Source: Burkholderiaceae bacterium
Lineage (GTDB): Bacteria > Pseudomonadota > Gammaproteobacteria > Burkholderiales > Burkholderiaceae_E
Length of the DNA stretch: 64,000 nucleotides
Direction of reading: 5' to 3'
Assembly: GCA_023954015.1 (NCBI GenBank)
Contig: JAMLIS010000010.1
Span: forward strand, 62,001-126,000
Below the pieces are notes generated by a model. It made no database searches, had not been told where the DNA came from, and worked only from the letters and a program-made list of their open reading frames with translations. A program made the translations under genes and the position numbers. Shown piece by piece: positions 19,475 to 27,852 of this stretch (position 1 is the first letter of the stretch; each line of letters starts with the position of its first letter).

Positions 19475-20491
19475 TCATGGCCGGGCCATCTTTTCGATCG
19501 CCTGGAACAGGTCCTGGACGTACTCCTTGCCGATCTCCTTTTCGGCCCACGCGCGAACCGGCGGTTGCGCGAGCTTGCGGAATTCGGCGACCTGAGCAGG
19601 CGCGAGTTCGGTGACTTCCATGCCGACTTTCTCGAGGATGGGCTTGGCGTTCAGGTCCTGCTCGGCGGTCATCCGCCGGTGGATCGCGATCGCCTTCTTC
19701 GTACCCTCGTCGACCGCCGCGCGCTCGGTCGGCGTCAGTCCCTGGTAGAAGCGCTCGTTGATCAGGTAGCCGTGCACGCTCCAGACGTGGCCGTCGAGCG
19801 TGGCGTATTTCTGGTACTGGTACAGGCTCGCGGCGAGGATGTTCGTCACGCCGTTTTCCTGCCCGTCGACGACCCCTTGCTGCAGCGCTGCCGGCAACTC
19901 CGCCCAGGGAATCGCCGACGGCGAAGCGCCCAGCGATTCGACGAGAATCTTGAACACGGGCGACGGCTGGATCCGGATCTTCATCCCGCGCATGTCGGCG
20001 GGCGCATGAATCGGACGCAGGCTGTTGGTGAAGTGGCGCAGGCCGTTGTCGGCCAGACCGAGCAGGCGGATGCCCTGCTTGCGGATCATGTCGTCGGACA
20101 GACCTTCGCGCCAGGCGCTGTCGTACACCCGCCAGGCGTGCTCGTGGTTTTCGTAGAGGAACGGAATGCCGAGAATGCCGATCGGCTTGTAGACGGTGGC
20201 GATCGCGCCGTCGTGCGCAACGGCCATCTCGAGCGTGCCCAGCTTGACCGCCTCCATGGTCGGCTGGTCCTTGCCGAACTGGCCGGCCGGAAAGATCTCG
20301 ACTTCGATCGAACCGCCGGTCGCCTTCTCCACGTACTCCTTGAACGCCATCGCCGCGGCATGCTTGGGCTGGTCCATGCGTGCGGGCTGGAAATGGGCAT
20401 ATTTCAGCACCTTCTTCGGCGCCGAGTGCGTCGGCGCGGCATACGCCAGCGACGCCGCGCCGATCGCGGCAAGCAGCTCTCGTCTGTTCAT
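19475..20491 (-). CDS. dctP: TRAP transporter periplasmic binding protein DctP
   Basis: This 338-residue extracytoplasmic solute receptor begins with a twin-arginine-like leader (MNRRELLAAIGAASLAYA). The DctP hallmarks include GGSIEVEIFPAGQFG, the substrate-binding region MRGMKIRIQPSPVFKI with the carboxylate-binding Arg, and PWAELPAALQQGVVDGQENG. TRAP receptors bind carboxylates such as uronates and keto acids. A strong AAGGAG site precedes the ATG. The downstream genes suggest a sugar acid or related keto acid as substrate. Confidence 0.93.
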   Translation of the reverse strand: MNRRELLAAIGAASLAYAAPTHSAPKKVLKYAHFQPARMDQPKHAAAMAFKEYVEKATGGSIEVEIFPAGQFGKDQPTMEAVKLGTLEMAVAHDGAIATVYKPIGILGIPFLYENHEHAWRVYDSAWREGLSDDMIRKQGIRLLGLADNGLRHFTNSLRPIHAPADMRGMKIRIQPSPVFKILVESLGASPSAIPWAELPAALQQGVVDGQENGVTNILAASLYQYQKYATLDGHVWSVHGYLINERFYQGLTPTERAAVDEGTKKAIAIHRRMTAEQDLNAKPILEKVGMEVTELAPAQVAEFRKLAQPPVRAWAEKEIGKEYVQDLFQAIEKMARP

Positions 20492-20508
20492 CTGTGTCTC
20501 CTTGAAGC

Positions 20509-21798
20509 TCAACGTGAGTAACCGAACATCGCCGGTACGGCGGTGCTCAGGGCGGGAACGAGAATGACGAGTACCAGCACCGCCAGTTCGGCGGCCAGCA
20601 GCGGCAGTACGGCCCTGGTGAGCCGGTCGAGTCGCAGTCGCGCGACCGATGCCATGACGAACAACACGGCCCCTACCGGTGGCGTGATCATTCCGATCGT
20701 CAGGTTCAGGACGATCGCCATCGCGAATTGCAGCGCGGGGATGCCGAACTGGTCGGCAAGCGGTCCGAGCACCGGCACCAGGATGATCACCGCCGGGAGC
20801 GTGTCGATGAACATTCCGCAGACGAGGACGAAGCCGGCGACGAGTAGCATCACGACCAGCGGATCGGAGGTCATCTGGGCGATCGAGGCGGCGATGGTCT
20901 GCGGGATCTGCAGCAGCGTGAGCAGCCAGGCGAACAGCGACGCCGTCGAGACGATGATCAGCGCCGCGGAGGTGACCAGGCCGCTTTGCAACAGTACTTT
21001 CGCGATCAGCCGCGCATTCAGCGTGCGCGTGACGAACAGGCCCACGAACAACGCGTAGAAGACGGCGACGGCCGATGCCTCGGTCGGCGTGAACAGGCCG
21101 CTGAGAATTCCGCCGATGATGATCGCCGGCATCGCGAGAATCGGCGCCGCGCGCGCCAACGACGCCAGTCGCTCGCCCCAGCCGAGGCGCGGTTGCGCGG
21201 TGCCGTAGCCGCGACGCACCGAGATCCAGTGGTTGGCCGCCATCAATGCGGCCCCCAGCAGCAGCCCCGGCAGCACGCCGGCCAGGAAGAGTCCCGCAAC
21301 GGTGACGCGGCTGTCGGTGAGCGCGTAGATCACCATGATGATCGACGGCGGGATGATCGGTCCGATCGTCGCGGTGGCGGCCGACAGTGCCGCCGAGTAA
21401 TAACGCTCGTAACCCGCCTTCTCCATCATGCGCATCTCGATCGCGCCCGGGCCGGCCGCGTCGGCGAGCGCCGAGCCGCTGATGCCGGCGAACATCACCG
21501 ACGTGAGCACGTTGACGTGCCCCATTCCGCCGCGGATGTGGCCGACGACGCTCTGCGAAAAGCGAAGCAGCGCGCTCGTGATGCCGCTGGCGGTCATCAG
21601 GTCGGCAGCGAGAATGAAGAAGGGCACGGCCATCAGCGGGAACGAATTGATGCCGTCGAAGACGCGCTGCGGCACCGAGAGCATCGAAAGCTTTCCCTCC
21701 CAGGCCAGCGCGAGCGCTCCCGCCACGCCCATGACGAAGGCGATCGGCAGTCCGATCACCAGGCCGACGACGAACAGCGCGAATAGCGGCGTGGTCAT
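20509..21798 (-). CDS. dctM: TRAP transporter large permease DctM
   Basis: This 429-residue protein has about 12 membrane segments and is the sodium-coupled transport subunit. Typical motifs are GLPIAFVMGVAG near the start, FVLAGDLM-like FILAADLM, and IGPIIPPSIIMVIYA. The ATG at 21798 overlaps the dctQ stop by four bases, which is usual for DctQ-DctM pairs. The frame continues upstream of this ATG but that part lies antisense to and within dctQ and is not coding. Confidence 0.93.
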   Translation of the reverse strand: MTTPLFALFVVGLVIGLPIAFVMGVAGALALAWEGKLSMLSVPQRVFDGINSFPLMAVPFFILAADLMTASGITSALLRFSQSVVGHIRGGMGHVNVLTSVMFAGISGSALADAAGPGAIEMRMMEKAGYERYYSAALSAATATIGPIIPPSIIMVIYALTDSRVTVAGLFLAGVLPGLLLGAALMAANHWISVRRGYGTAQPRLGWGERLASLARAAPILAMPAIIIGGILSGLFTPTEASAVAVFYALFVGLFVTRTLNARLIAKVLLQSGLVTSAALIIVSTASLFAWLLTLLQIPQTIAASIAQMTSDPLVVMLLVAGFVLVCGMFIDTLPAVIILVPVLGPLADQFGIPALQFAMAIVLNLTIGMITPPVGAVLFVMASVARLRLDRLTRAVLPLLAAELAVLVLVILVPALSTAVPAMFGYSR

Positions 21799-22328
21799 TC
21801 GCCGGCCCCTGGTTCGTCGACGTGCTCGAAGCGGCGCCCGACGAATTCGCGCGCGAACGCGACCAGGTGCAGCGCGAAGAGCACGGCGCCGATCGGAATG
21901 CCGAGATAGGGAATGCCCGTCCGGATGCCGAGCATCGGCGTTTCCTGGTTCCATGAAAACGCGACGATCTGCGCTCCGTACCATGCGAGCGCGGCAAGAA
22001 AGGCGAGCATGATCGCGACGATCGCCCAGCGCAGTGCGGCGCGCAGCGACGCCGGGAGGGCGTCCTGAAGCACGTCGACGGCGACGTGCCGGCCCTGACG
22101 CAGCGCGAGTCCGGCGCCCAGCCACGTGATCCAGATCATCTGGTATTGCGTCAATTCCTCGACCCAGACCATCGAGTGGTTGAAGACGTAGCGGGAGACG
22201 ACGTTGGCGAAGACGAACGCGGCCATCGTCGCCATCAGCAGGATGATCACCCCCTGGTTCAGCTGCACCAGCAACCGCTCGGCGCGCGGCAGCAGCTTCC
22301 GACCGAGCGTGGACGAGGCCGTCTCCAT
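21795..22328 (-). CDS. dctQ: TRAP transporter small permease DctQ
   Basis: This 177-residue protein has four membrane helices and pairs with DctM. The conserved VVSRYVFNHSMVWVEELTQYQMIW motif region (about residues 44-68) is characteristic. It is the first gene of a seven-gene minus-strand operon ending with the GntR regulator. A palindrome lies just upstream of its start codon. Confidence 0.92.
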   Translation of the reverse strand: METASSTLGRKLLPRAERLLVQLNQGVIILLMATMAAFVFANVVSRYVFNHSMVWVEELTQYQMIWITWLGAGLALRQGRHVAVDVLQDALPASLRAALRWAIVAIMLAFLAALAWYGAQIVAFSWNQETPMLGIRTGIPYLGIPIGAVLFALHLVAFAREFVGRRFEHVDEPGAGE

Positions 22329-22337
22329 CGAATCTAA

Positions 22338-22350
22338 GATATCAGATATC
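22338..22350. promoter_or_regulatory. Candidate operator of the TRAP/KDG operon
   Basis: A 13-bp palindrome GATATCAGATATC lies 10 bases upstream of the dctQ start, in the gap between the divergent dctQ and qor genes. Its position in the leader fits repression by the operon's own GntR/FCD protein. The match to a specific FCD consensus is not tested; the assignment rests on symmetry and place. Confidence 0.45.
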
Positions 22351-22468
22351 GGCGGCTGCCGACGCTGCGGGTTCTCCCGGACTGCCGGTCGCCCGCGTCG
22401 CTATACTGATGGCCGCTTTTCGGGCCGTCCGGCGATGCAGGCGCGCCCACCCCCTCCCAGGAGCCCAG

Positions 22469-23437
22469 ATGCCCAAGGCGATCCGCATCGAGCGAACCGG
22501 CGGACCCGAAGTGATGCAGTACGTCGACGTCGACGTAGGCGACCCGGCACCGGGCGAAGTGCAGGTGCGCCACGAGGCGATCGGCCTGAATTTCATCGAC
22601 GTCTATTTCCGCACCGGGCTGTATCCGATGCCGCTGCCCGGCGTGCTCGGGCTCGAGGCGGCCGGCGTGGTGACGGCGCTGGGCGAGGGCGTCTCGCACC
22701 TGAAGGTCGGCGATCGCGTCGCCTATTGCGATCGTCCGCCGGGCTCCTACTCGCAGCTGCGCAACATGACGACGAAGCCGCTGGTGCGCCTGCCGAGGAG
22801 CATCGGCTTCGAGACGGCGGCGGCGATGATGCTCAAGGGGCTCACCGTCGATTACCTGTTTCGCCGGACGTACAAGCTGCAGAAAGGGCAGACGATCCTC
22901 TTCCACGCGGCGGCGGGCGGCGTCGGCCTGATCGCGATGCAGTGGGCGCGCGCGCTGGGCGTCACCGTCATCGGCACCGTCGGTTCGGAGGAGAAGGCAG
23001 AGCTGGCGCGTCGCAACGGCTGCACCCACACGATCCTGTACAAGCACGAGAATGTCGTCGATCGGGTGCGCGAGATCACCGACGGACAGATGGTTCCCGT
23101 CGTCTACGATTCGGTCGGCAAGGACACCTTCCAGGACTCGCTCGACTGCCTGCAGCCCTTCGGCCTGATGGTGAGCTTCGGCAACTCGTCGGGACCGGTT
23201 CCACCGATGCCGCTCACCGCGCTCAAGGGTTCGCTCTACATCACGCGTCCGTCGCTGATGGCGCACCAGGCGAACCGGCGGAACCTGGACGAGATGTCGG
23301 CCGAGCTGTTCCGGATGGTCGGCTCGGGCAAGGTCCGCATCGAGATCGACCAGCGCTACCCGCTCGAGCAAGCTGCGCAGGCGCATCGCGACCTCGAAGC
23401 GCGCCGGACGACCGGCTCGTCGCTGCTGCTGCCGTAA
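22469..23437 (+). CDS. qor: Quinone oxidoreductase (zeta-crystallin-like MDR)
   Basis: This 322-residue NADPH-dependent medium-chain reductase lacks catalytic zinc ligands. The substrate domain starts MPKAIRIERTGGPEVM, the signature IGLNFIDVYFRTGLYP is intact, and the Rossmann fold has AAAGGVGLIAMQWARALG. It reduces quinones or enones with NADPH. AGGAG lies 6 bases before the ATG. It is transcribed divergently from the TRAP operon. Confidence 0.92.
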   Translation: MPKAIRIERTGGPEVMQYVDVDVGDPAPGEVQVRHEAIGLNFIDVYFRTGLYPMPLPGVLGLEAAGVVTALGEGVSHLKVGDRVAYCDRPPGSYSQLRNMTTKPLVRLPRSIGFETAAAMMLKGLTVDYLFRRTYKLQKGQTILFHAAAGGVGLIAMQWARALGVTVIGTVGSEEKAELARRNGCTHTILYKHENVVDRVREITDGQMVPVVYDSVGKDTFQDSLDCLQPFGLMVSFGNSSGPVPPMPLTALKGSLYITRPSLMAHQANRRNLDEMSAELFRMVGSGKVRIEIDQRYPLEQAAQAHRDLEARRTTGSSLLLP

Positions 23438-23442
23438 CCGGG

Positions 23443-24384
23443 ATGGATGCCGCCGCACTCGACGAGCACGAGCCGCTGCTCGGATCGTCGCCGACCGGGA
23501 CGCCGCTGCCGGACACGCCGCTTTCCGTCGCGTCGCTTCCGGCCTCGCAGTCTTCCGTCGCGTCGCCTTCCGTCACGTCGCGGCTGGAGATGCTCGACGC
23601 GCGTGCCGTGCTTCGTGTGCGCGACGATCGCCGCCGCTTCGGCGGCGTGGCGCGCCTGTACGGCGACGCGGCGCTCGCCGCGCTCGCCGCGGCGCATGTC
23701 TGCATCGTTGGCATCGGCGGCGTCGGCTCGTGGGCGGCCGAGGCGCTCGCGCGATCGGGCGTCGGTGCTCTGACGCTCGTCGACGCCGACCACGTCGCCG
23801 AGTCGAACGTGAATCGGCAGGTGCACGCGCTCGACTCGACGCTGGGCGCGGCCAAGATCGACGTCATGCGCGCGCGCATCGCCGATATCGCTCCGGGCTG
23901 CCGGGTCCAGGCCGTCGACGATTTCGTCACGGCCGGCAACGTCGCCGAACTCGTGCCCGCGGGTTCCTTCGTCGTCGACGCGATCGACGCTCCGCGCGCG
24001 AAGGCTGCGCTGGTTGCCTGCGCGGTGCATCGCCGCCAGCCGATCGTCGTCTGCGGCGCGGCCGGAGGGCGTACCGATCCGCTGCGCCTGCGGCGCGGGG
24101 ATCTCGCCGCGACGACCGGGGACGCGCTGCTCGCCTCGGTGCGCGCGCGTCTGCGACGCGAGCACGGCTTCGAGCGACGGGCAGGCGCGAAATTCGGCGT
24201 CGACGCGATCTGGTCCGACGAGCCGCTCCCGGCCGGACGAGGCGAAGGCGCGCCGCGGTCGGGTGCGGGCTTCGCGCTCTCGTGCGCGGGATACGGGTCG
24301 GTCGTCACGGTCACTGCCGCGATGGGCCTCGCGGCCGCATCGTTCGCGCTCGCCCGGCTCGTCGCGGGAGCAGGCGCCGCCTGA
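23443..24384 (+). CDS. tcdA: tRNA threonylcarbamoyladenosine dehydratase TcdA (ThiF/E1-like)
   Basis: This E1-like enzyme uses ATP to convert t6A37 in tRNA to cyclic ct6A. The nucleotide-binding GIGGVGSWAAEALARSG, the LVDADHVAESNVNRQ motif and the C-terminal SCAGYGSVVTVTAAMG are all clear. From the ATG at 23443 it is 313 residues, about 45 longer than usual; the extra N-terminus is a Ser/Thr/Pro/Ala segment encoded by short repeats of a CTTCCGTCGCGTCG type. An ATG at 23590 would remove the extension but lacks a properly spaced ribosome site. Confidence 0.9.
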   Translation: MDAAALDEHEPLLGSSPTGTPLPDTPLSVASLPASQSSVASPSVTSRLEMLDARAVLRVRDDRRRFGGVARLYGDAALAALAAAHVCIVGIGGVGSWAAEALARSGVGALTLVDADHVAESNVNRQVHALDSTLGAAKIDVMRARIADIAPGCRVQAVDDFVTAGNVAELVPAGSFVVDAIDAPRAKAALVACAVHRRQPIVVCGAAGGRTDPLRLRRGDLAATTGDALLASVRARLRREHGFERRAGAKFGVDAIWSDEPLPAGRGEGAPRSGAGFALSCAGYGSVVTVTAAMGLAAASFALARLVAGAGAA

Positions 24385-24387
24385 TTC

Positions 24388-25425
24388 ATGCAGGATCCCG
24401 GCACCGTAGCCGTCTATTTCGTCGCGTCTCCGCTGCAGTACCTGGCTGCGCGGCGCATCGCGCTCGACTTCGAGCGCGGGGCCCGGCAGGTGCTCGTCTG
24501 GTACAAGCCCGGCCTGAAGGGCATCGTCGATCCTGCGCAATGGGACGCCTGCGCCTACCTGCCGTGGCCGCGCTGGGAGCCGGCGCCCGGCTTTTTCGGG
24601 CGGCATCGGCAATTGCGCCGCAACGTGGATCTCGTCGCCGGGCTCGTCGGGAAGTGCGAGCGGCTCCTGCTGCACAGCGCGGTTTTCGACACCGAGGCGA
24701 TCAACTATTTCCTGCGCGCGCTGCCCGAACGCGCGGGTGCGCGCGAAATGCACGCACGCATCCTGCCCGACGGGTTGATCAGCATCCGCCGCTATCCGCT
24801 TTCATGGACGCGTCGGGCGCTGCAGTACGTGCGCCGCCTGCGCCGACTGTTCGCACCCGAGCTTTCGTACTGGTGCTTCCCCGGGGACCGCATCGGCTCC
24901 GATGCACCTTTCTGCGATCGCATCTACGTCGTGCCCGGGTTGCCGCACGAATATCCTGTCGGGAAGGTGCGCACGCTCGCTGCGCTGGCCGAGTTCTCCG
25001 GCGCCGACGGCGTGCCTGCCGGGTCCGGGCGACGTGCGCTCGTCGTCGGCCAGCCGCTGGTCGGCGCCGGACTGCTCGCGCCGGCCGACCTTGCGCCGCT
25101 TGCGGGGCGCGTGCGCGACTGGCTTGCCGCGCAGCGCCTGGACGATGTCGACTACAAGCCGCACCCGAAGGATCCGGCGCACGAGCTCTACCATCCCGAC
25201 TATCGCGTCATCGAGCCGTCGCACCCGCTCGAGCTGCATCTGGCGCACACGCAATACGCCGCGGTGGTGGGGGTGCGATCGAGCGTGCTCCTGTTCGCGC
25301 GGCAGATCTATCCGCGCAGCGTGCCCGTGGTCTCGTTCGGCTGGACGAACCTGAAGTTCAAGTCGCCGGACGAAGAGCGGGACATGAGAAGAGCCTTCGA
25401 ACAATGTGGCGTGGTGCTGCAGTGA
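24388..25425 (+). CDS. Sialyltransferase-like glycosyltransferase (GT52/polysialyltransferase type)
   Basis: This 345-residue protein starts VYFVASPLQYLAA, the opening strand seen in the bacterial GT-B sialyltransferase families. It carries the two short motifs that define them: an acidic-Gly motif in ILPDGLIS (catalytic base region) and an HP motif in YKPHPKDP (CMP binding). The C-terminal part VVGVRSSVLLFA also fits. It is therefore likely to move a CMP-activated nonulosonic acid (sialic acid, Kdo or similar) onto a surface glycan; donor and acceptor are unknown. Its end overlaps the next gene by 22 bases and it opens an LPS-type cluster. Confidence 0.6.
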   Translation: MQDPGTVAVYFVASPLQYLAARRIALDFERGARQVLVWYKPGLKGIVDPAQWDACAYLPWPRWEPAPGFFGRHRQLRRNVDLVAGLVGKCERLLLHSAVFDTEAINYFLRALPERAGAREMHARILPDGLISIRRYPLSWTRRALQYVRRLRRLFAPELSYWCFPGDRIGSDAPFCDRIYVVPGLPHEYPVGKVRTLAALAEFSGADGVPAGSGRRALVVGQPLVGAGLLAPADLAPLAGRVRDWLAAQRLDDVDYKPHPKDPAHELYHPDYRVIEPSHPLELHLAHTQYAAVVGVRSSVLLFARQIYPRSVPVVSFGWTNLKFKSPDEERDMRRAFEQCGVVLQ

Positions 25426-27839
25426 TCGCCGCCGGGAACGTCGACCCGGTCGGCGCAGCCTCGCCGCTCGAGCGTCGGCTCGTCGAAGCCTTCGTCACGG
25501 TCGTCGTTCCGCTGCACATGCTGCTGCCGACCGCCGGCGGCTGGCTGATGGTGCTTGCCGCGCTGCGCGGCCTCGTGACAATCGTGCGGCGCCCCGCCTT
25601 CGACGCGCTCGACCGACTGTACTTCGTCGCCTGCGCGCTGATCCCGGGCGCCTACCTGCTGAACATGGCGCTGACCGGCTGGGCGCCGTCGTGGCTGCAT
25701 CGTCCCGCGCACCTGTTGATCACCGGGGGACTCGTGTTCCTGTGGATCGGCCGCGTCGGGTTGCGCGAACGTGCGTTCTTCCGCGCGGTGGTGCTCGCTT
25801 CGTTCACCGTACTCGGAATCGCGCTCTTCGACGTTCTGGTGAACGGCAGCGTTCGCGTGTTCGGTTGGCGGCAGCAGTGGAACGCGGTTCCGTTCGGCAA
25901 TTTCTCGCTGCTGCTCGGCTTCCTGTCGTTCGCCGGTTGCATCGGCGCGATGTTCGACGGAATGCGCGACCGGTGGCGCGTGACGATCGGGCTGGCGGCG
26001 ACGGTCGCCGGCATCCATGCGTCGATCCTCGCCGGCACGCGCGGCGGCTGGCTGGCGATCCCGATACTGATCGGAGTGACGCTCTGGGCGGCGCTGCGCG
26101 CGTACCGCCGGCGTGTGTTCGCCTCGCGGTATTTCCTGCCGGCGCTCGTCGCGATGCCGGTCTTCGCGGTCGCCGCGCTATGGCTCTCCGATACTGCGCA
26201 GCAACGGATCGACATCGCGTTCGAGGATATCGAGGCGCTGGTCCAGGGGGCGCCCGCCCGCGCGGCGGTCGACCCGTCCATCGGCTTGCGACTCGAAATG
26301 TGGAAATGGGGGCTGGAGAAGGCAGCCGAGCGCCCGTTGACCGGCGTCGGCCTGGCGCACTTCAGCGAAGCGCGCCAACAGGCGGTGCAGAGCGGCCGGA
26401 TGCCCGCCACCTTCGGCGCACTGGCGAACCTGCACAACGAACTGATCTCGAGCCTGGCGATCGGCGGCATTCCGACGGCGCTGGCCGTCGTCGCGTTCTG
26501 GATCCTGATGGGCTCCTGGTTCGTGCGCCGGATCGGCCACGGGGATTCGTTCTTCTTCGCGACGAGCGGACTGCTGGTGGTCGTCGGCACCGGTGTGTTT
26601 TCGATGACGGAGGGTCTGTTCGGAACCAGCGCGGGAACGAAGGCGCTGGCGATCCTGCTGGCCATTCCCGCGGGGGCGCTGCGCCATCGCGCGACGATTC
26701 CCGCATCGGACGGTGCTGTTGGCGCGCCCGATGCGCCCCTTCGCCAGCGGCAACCCGTGACGGCCGGAGACGCAAGCGCGTTCTCCACTGCGCTTGCCGA
26801 TCGCCGGCCGCGCACGCTCGTCGTGCACCACCGTAGCGGTATCGGCGACCTGGTCTGGCACGTGCCCTACCTGCGCGCGATCGCCGCGACCAGTCGCGGC
26901 GGACGCGTAACACTGATGGCGCGTCCTTCGTGCCGCGCACCGGACCTGCTCGGCGCCGAACCGGCGATCGACGCGGTGATCGAGTACGACTACCGGCCGC
27001 GCCGCAACGAATCGCGGCGTGGTCGCGATTCCGGCCTGCGCGGCTTCCTGCGGACGGCCGCGCTCGTGCGTTCGCGCGACTTCGATCGCGTGTACATCTT
27101 CTCGTCGCGTACGCGCTACGCACTGCTCGCATGGTGGGCCGGCATCCCGCAGCGCGCCGGCTTCGGTTTTTCGCTTGCGCAGCGGATGGCGCTGAACCTC
27201 GGTCCGTGCATCCGACCGCATCGCGGCGAAGGCAGCTGGGTGTATCCGGAAGCCACCGAGTTCGCACGCGCACACGGCTTCGTCGACGGGCCGCTGTTGC
27301 CGCGGCTCGCCGTTCCGTCCGCGCTGCTCGCGCAGGCGGCACGCACGTTCGCGCAACTGCCGGTGCCGCGCGTCGCTCTGCTGATCGGAACCTCCGAGCC
27401 GCGCAAGGACTGGGGCGCGGCGAACTTCACGCGCCTGGCGCAGGCGCTGCTCGATCGCGGCTTCGGCGTGCTCGTGCTCGGCGGGCCTGCCGAAGCGGAG
27501 GTGGCCGATCGCATCCTCGCCGACATCGGACAGCGGCCCGGGGCCGTTGCGATCTGTCGCGCTTCCGTGCTGCAATCGGCCGCCGCGCTGAAGTGTTGCG
27601 ATCTCTGCATCGGCAACGACACCGGCGCGTTGAATCTCGCCGCCGCGGTGGGCGTGCGTTGCCTGGGTCTGTTCGGCGCCACCCGCGCGCTGAAACACGA
27701 TCCCGGTATCGAGGCGATCGAGGCGTCGTCGATGGCTTCCATCGTGCTCGACGACGTACTGCGGCGGGTCGACGCGATCGAAGGCTTCGGCGCATCCGAA
27801 CGGGAGGCCGCCATGGAGCCGGGGGGTTCGTCTGCCTGA
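25404..27839 (+). CDS. O-antigen ligase domain fused to a GT9 heptosyltransferase domain
   Basis: This is one uninterrupted 811-residue frame with two parts. Residues 1 to about 435 form a polytopic O-antigen ligase/polymerase domain with about 10-12 membrane helices and the Wzy_C hallmarks AGTRGGWLA and HNELISSLAIGGIPTAL. After a Pro/Ala linker, residues about 467-800 form a GT9 domain (TLVVHHRSGIGDLVWHVPYL; GNDTGALNLAAAVGVRCLGL). No stop or convincing ribosome site separates them, although a GTG at 26757 is possible. The ATG at 25404 lies in the end of the previous gene; a GTG at 25422 is an alternative. Ligase and glycosyltransferase are normally separate proteins. Confidence 0.8.
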   Translation: MWRGAAVIAAGNVDPVGAASPLERRLVEAFVTVVVPLHMLLPTAGGWLMVLAALRGLVTIVRRPAFDALDRLYFVACALIPGAYLLNMALTGWAPSWLHRPAHLLITGGLVFLWIGRVGLRERAFFRAVVLASFTVLGIALFDVLVNGSVRVFGWRQQWNAVPFGNFSLLLGFLSFAGCIGAMFDGMRDRWRVTIGLAATVAGIHASILAGTRGGWLAIPILIGVTLWAALRAYRRRVFASRYFLPALVAMPVFAVAALWLSDTAQQRIDIAFEDIEALVQGAPARAAVDPSIGLRLEMWKWGLEKAAERPLTGVGLAHFSEARQQAVQSGRMPATFGALANLHNELISSLAIGGIPTALAVVAFWILMGSWFVRRIGHGDSFFFATSGLLVVVGTGVFSMTEGLFGTSAGTKALAILLAIPAGALRHRATIPASDGAVGAPDAPLRQRQPVTAGDASAFSTALADRRPRTLVVHHRSGIGDLVWHVPYLRAIAATSRGGRVTLMARPSCRAPDLLGAEPAIDAVIEYDYRPRRNESRRGRDSGLRGFLRTAALVRSRDFDRVYIFSSRTRYALLAWWAGIPQRAGFGFSLAQRMALNLGPCIRPHRGEGSWVYPEATEFARAHGFVDGPLLPRLAVPSALLAQAARTFAQLPVPRVALLIGTSEPRKDWGAANFTRLAQALLDRGFGVLVLGGPAEAEVADRILADIGQRPGAVAICRASVLQSAAALKCCDLCIGNDTGALNLAAAVGVRCLGLFGATRALKHDPGIEAIEASSMASIVLDDVLRRVDAIEGFGASEREAAMEPGGSSA

Positions 27840-27852
27840 ACGCATCCTGATC

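Noticed and set aside
27813..27839. Separate short gene starting at the ATG with a GGGAGG site near the end of the ligase-GT9 frame
   Set aside because: It would encode only eight residues in the same frame and ends at the same stop; it is simply the C-terminus of the larger protein, though the site may help the next gene.
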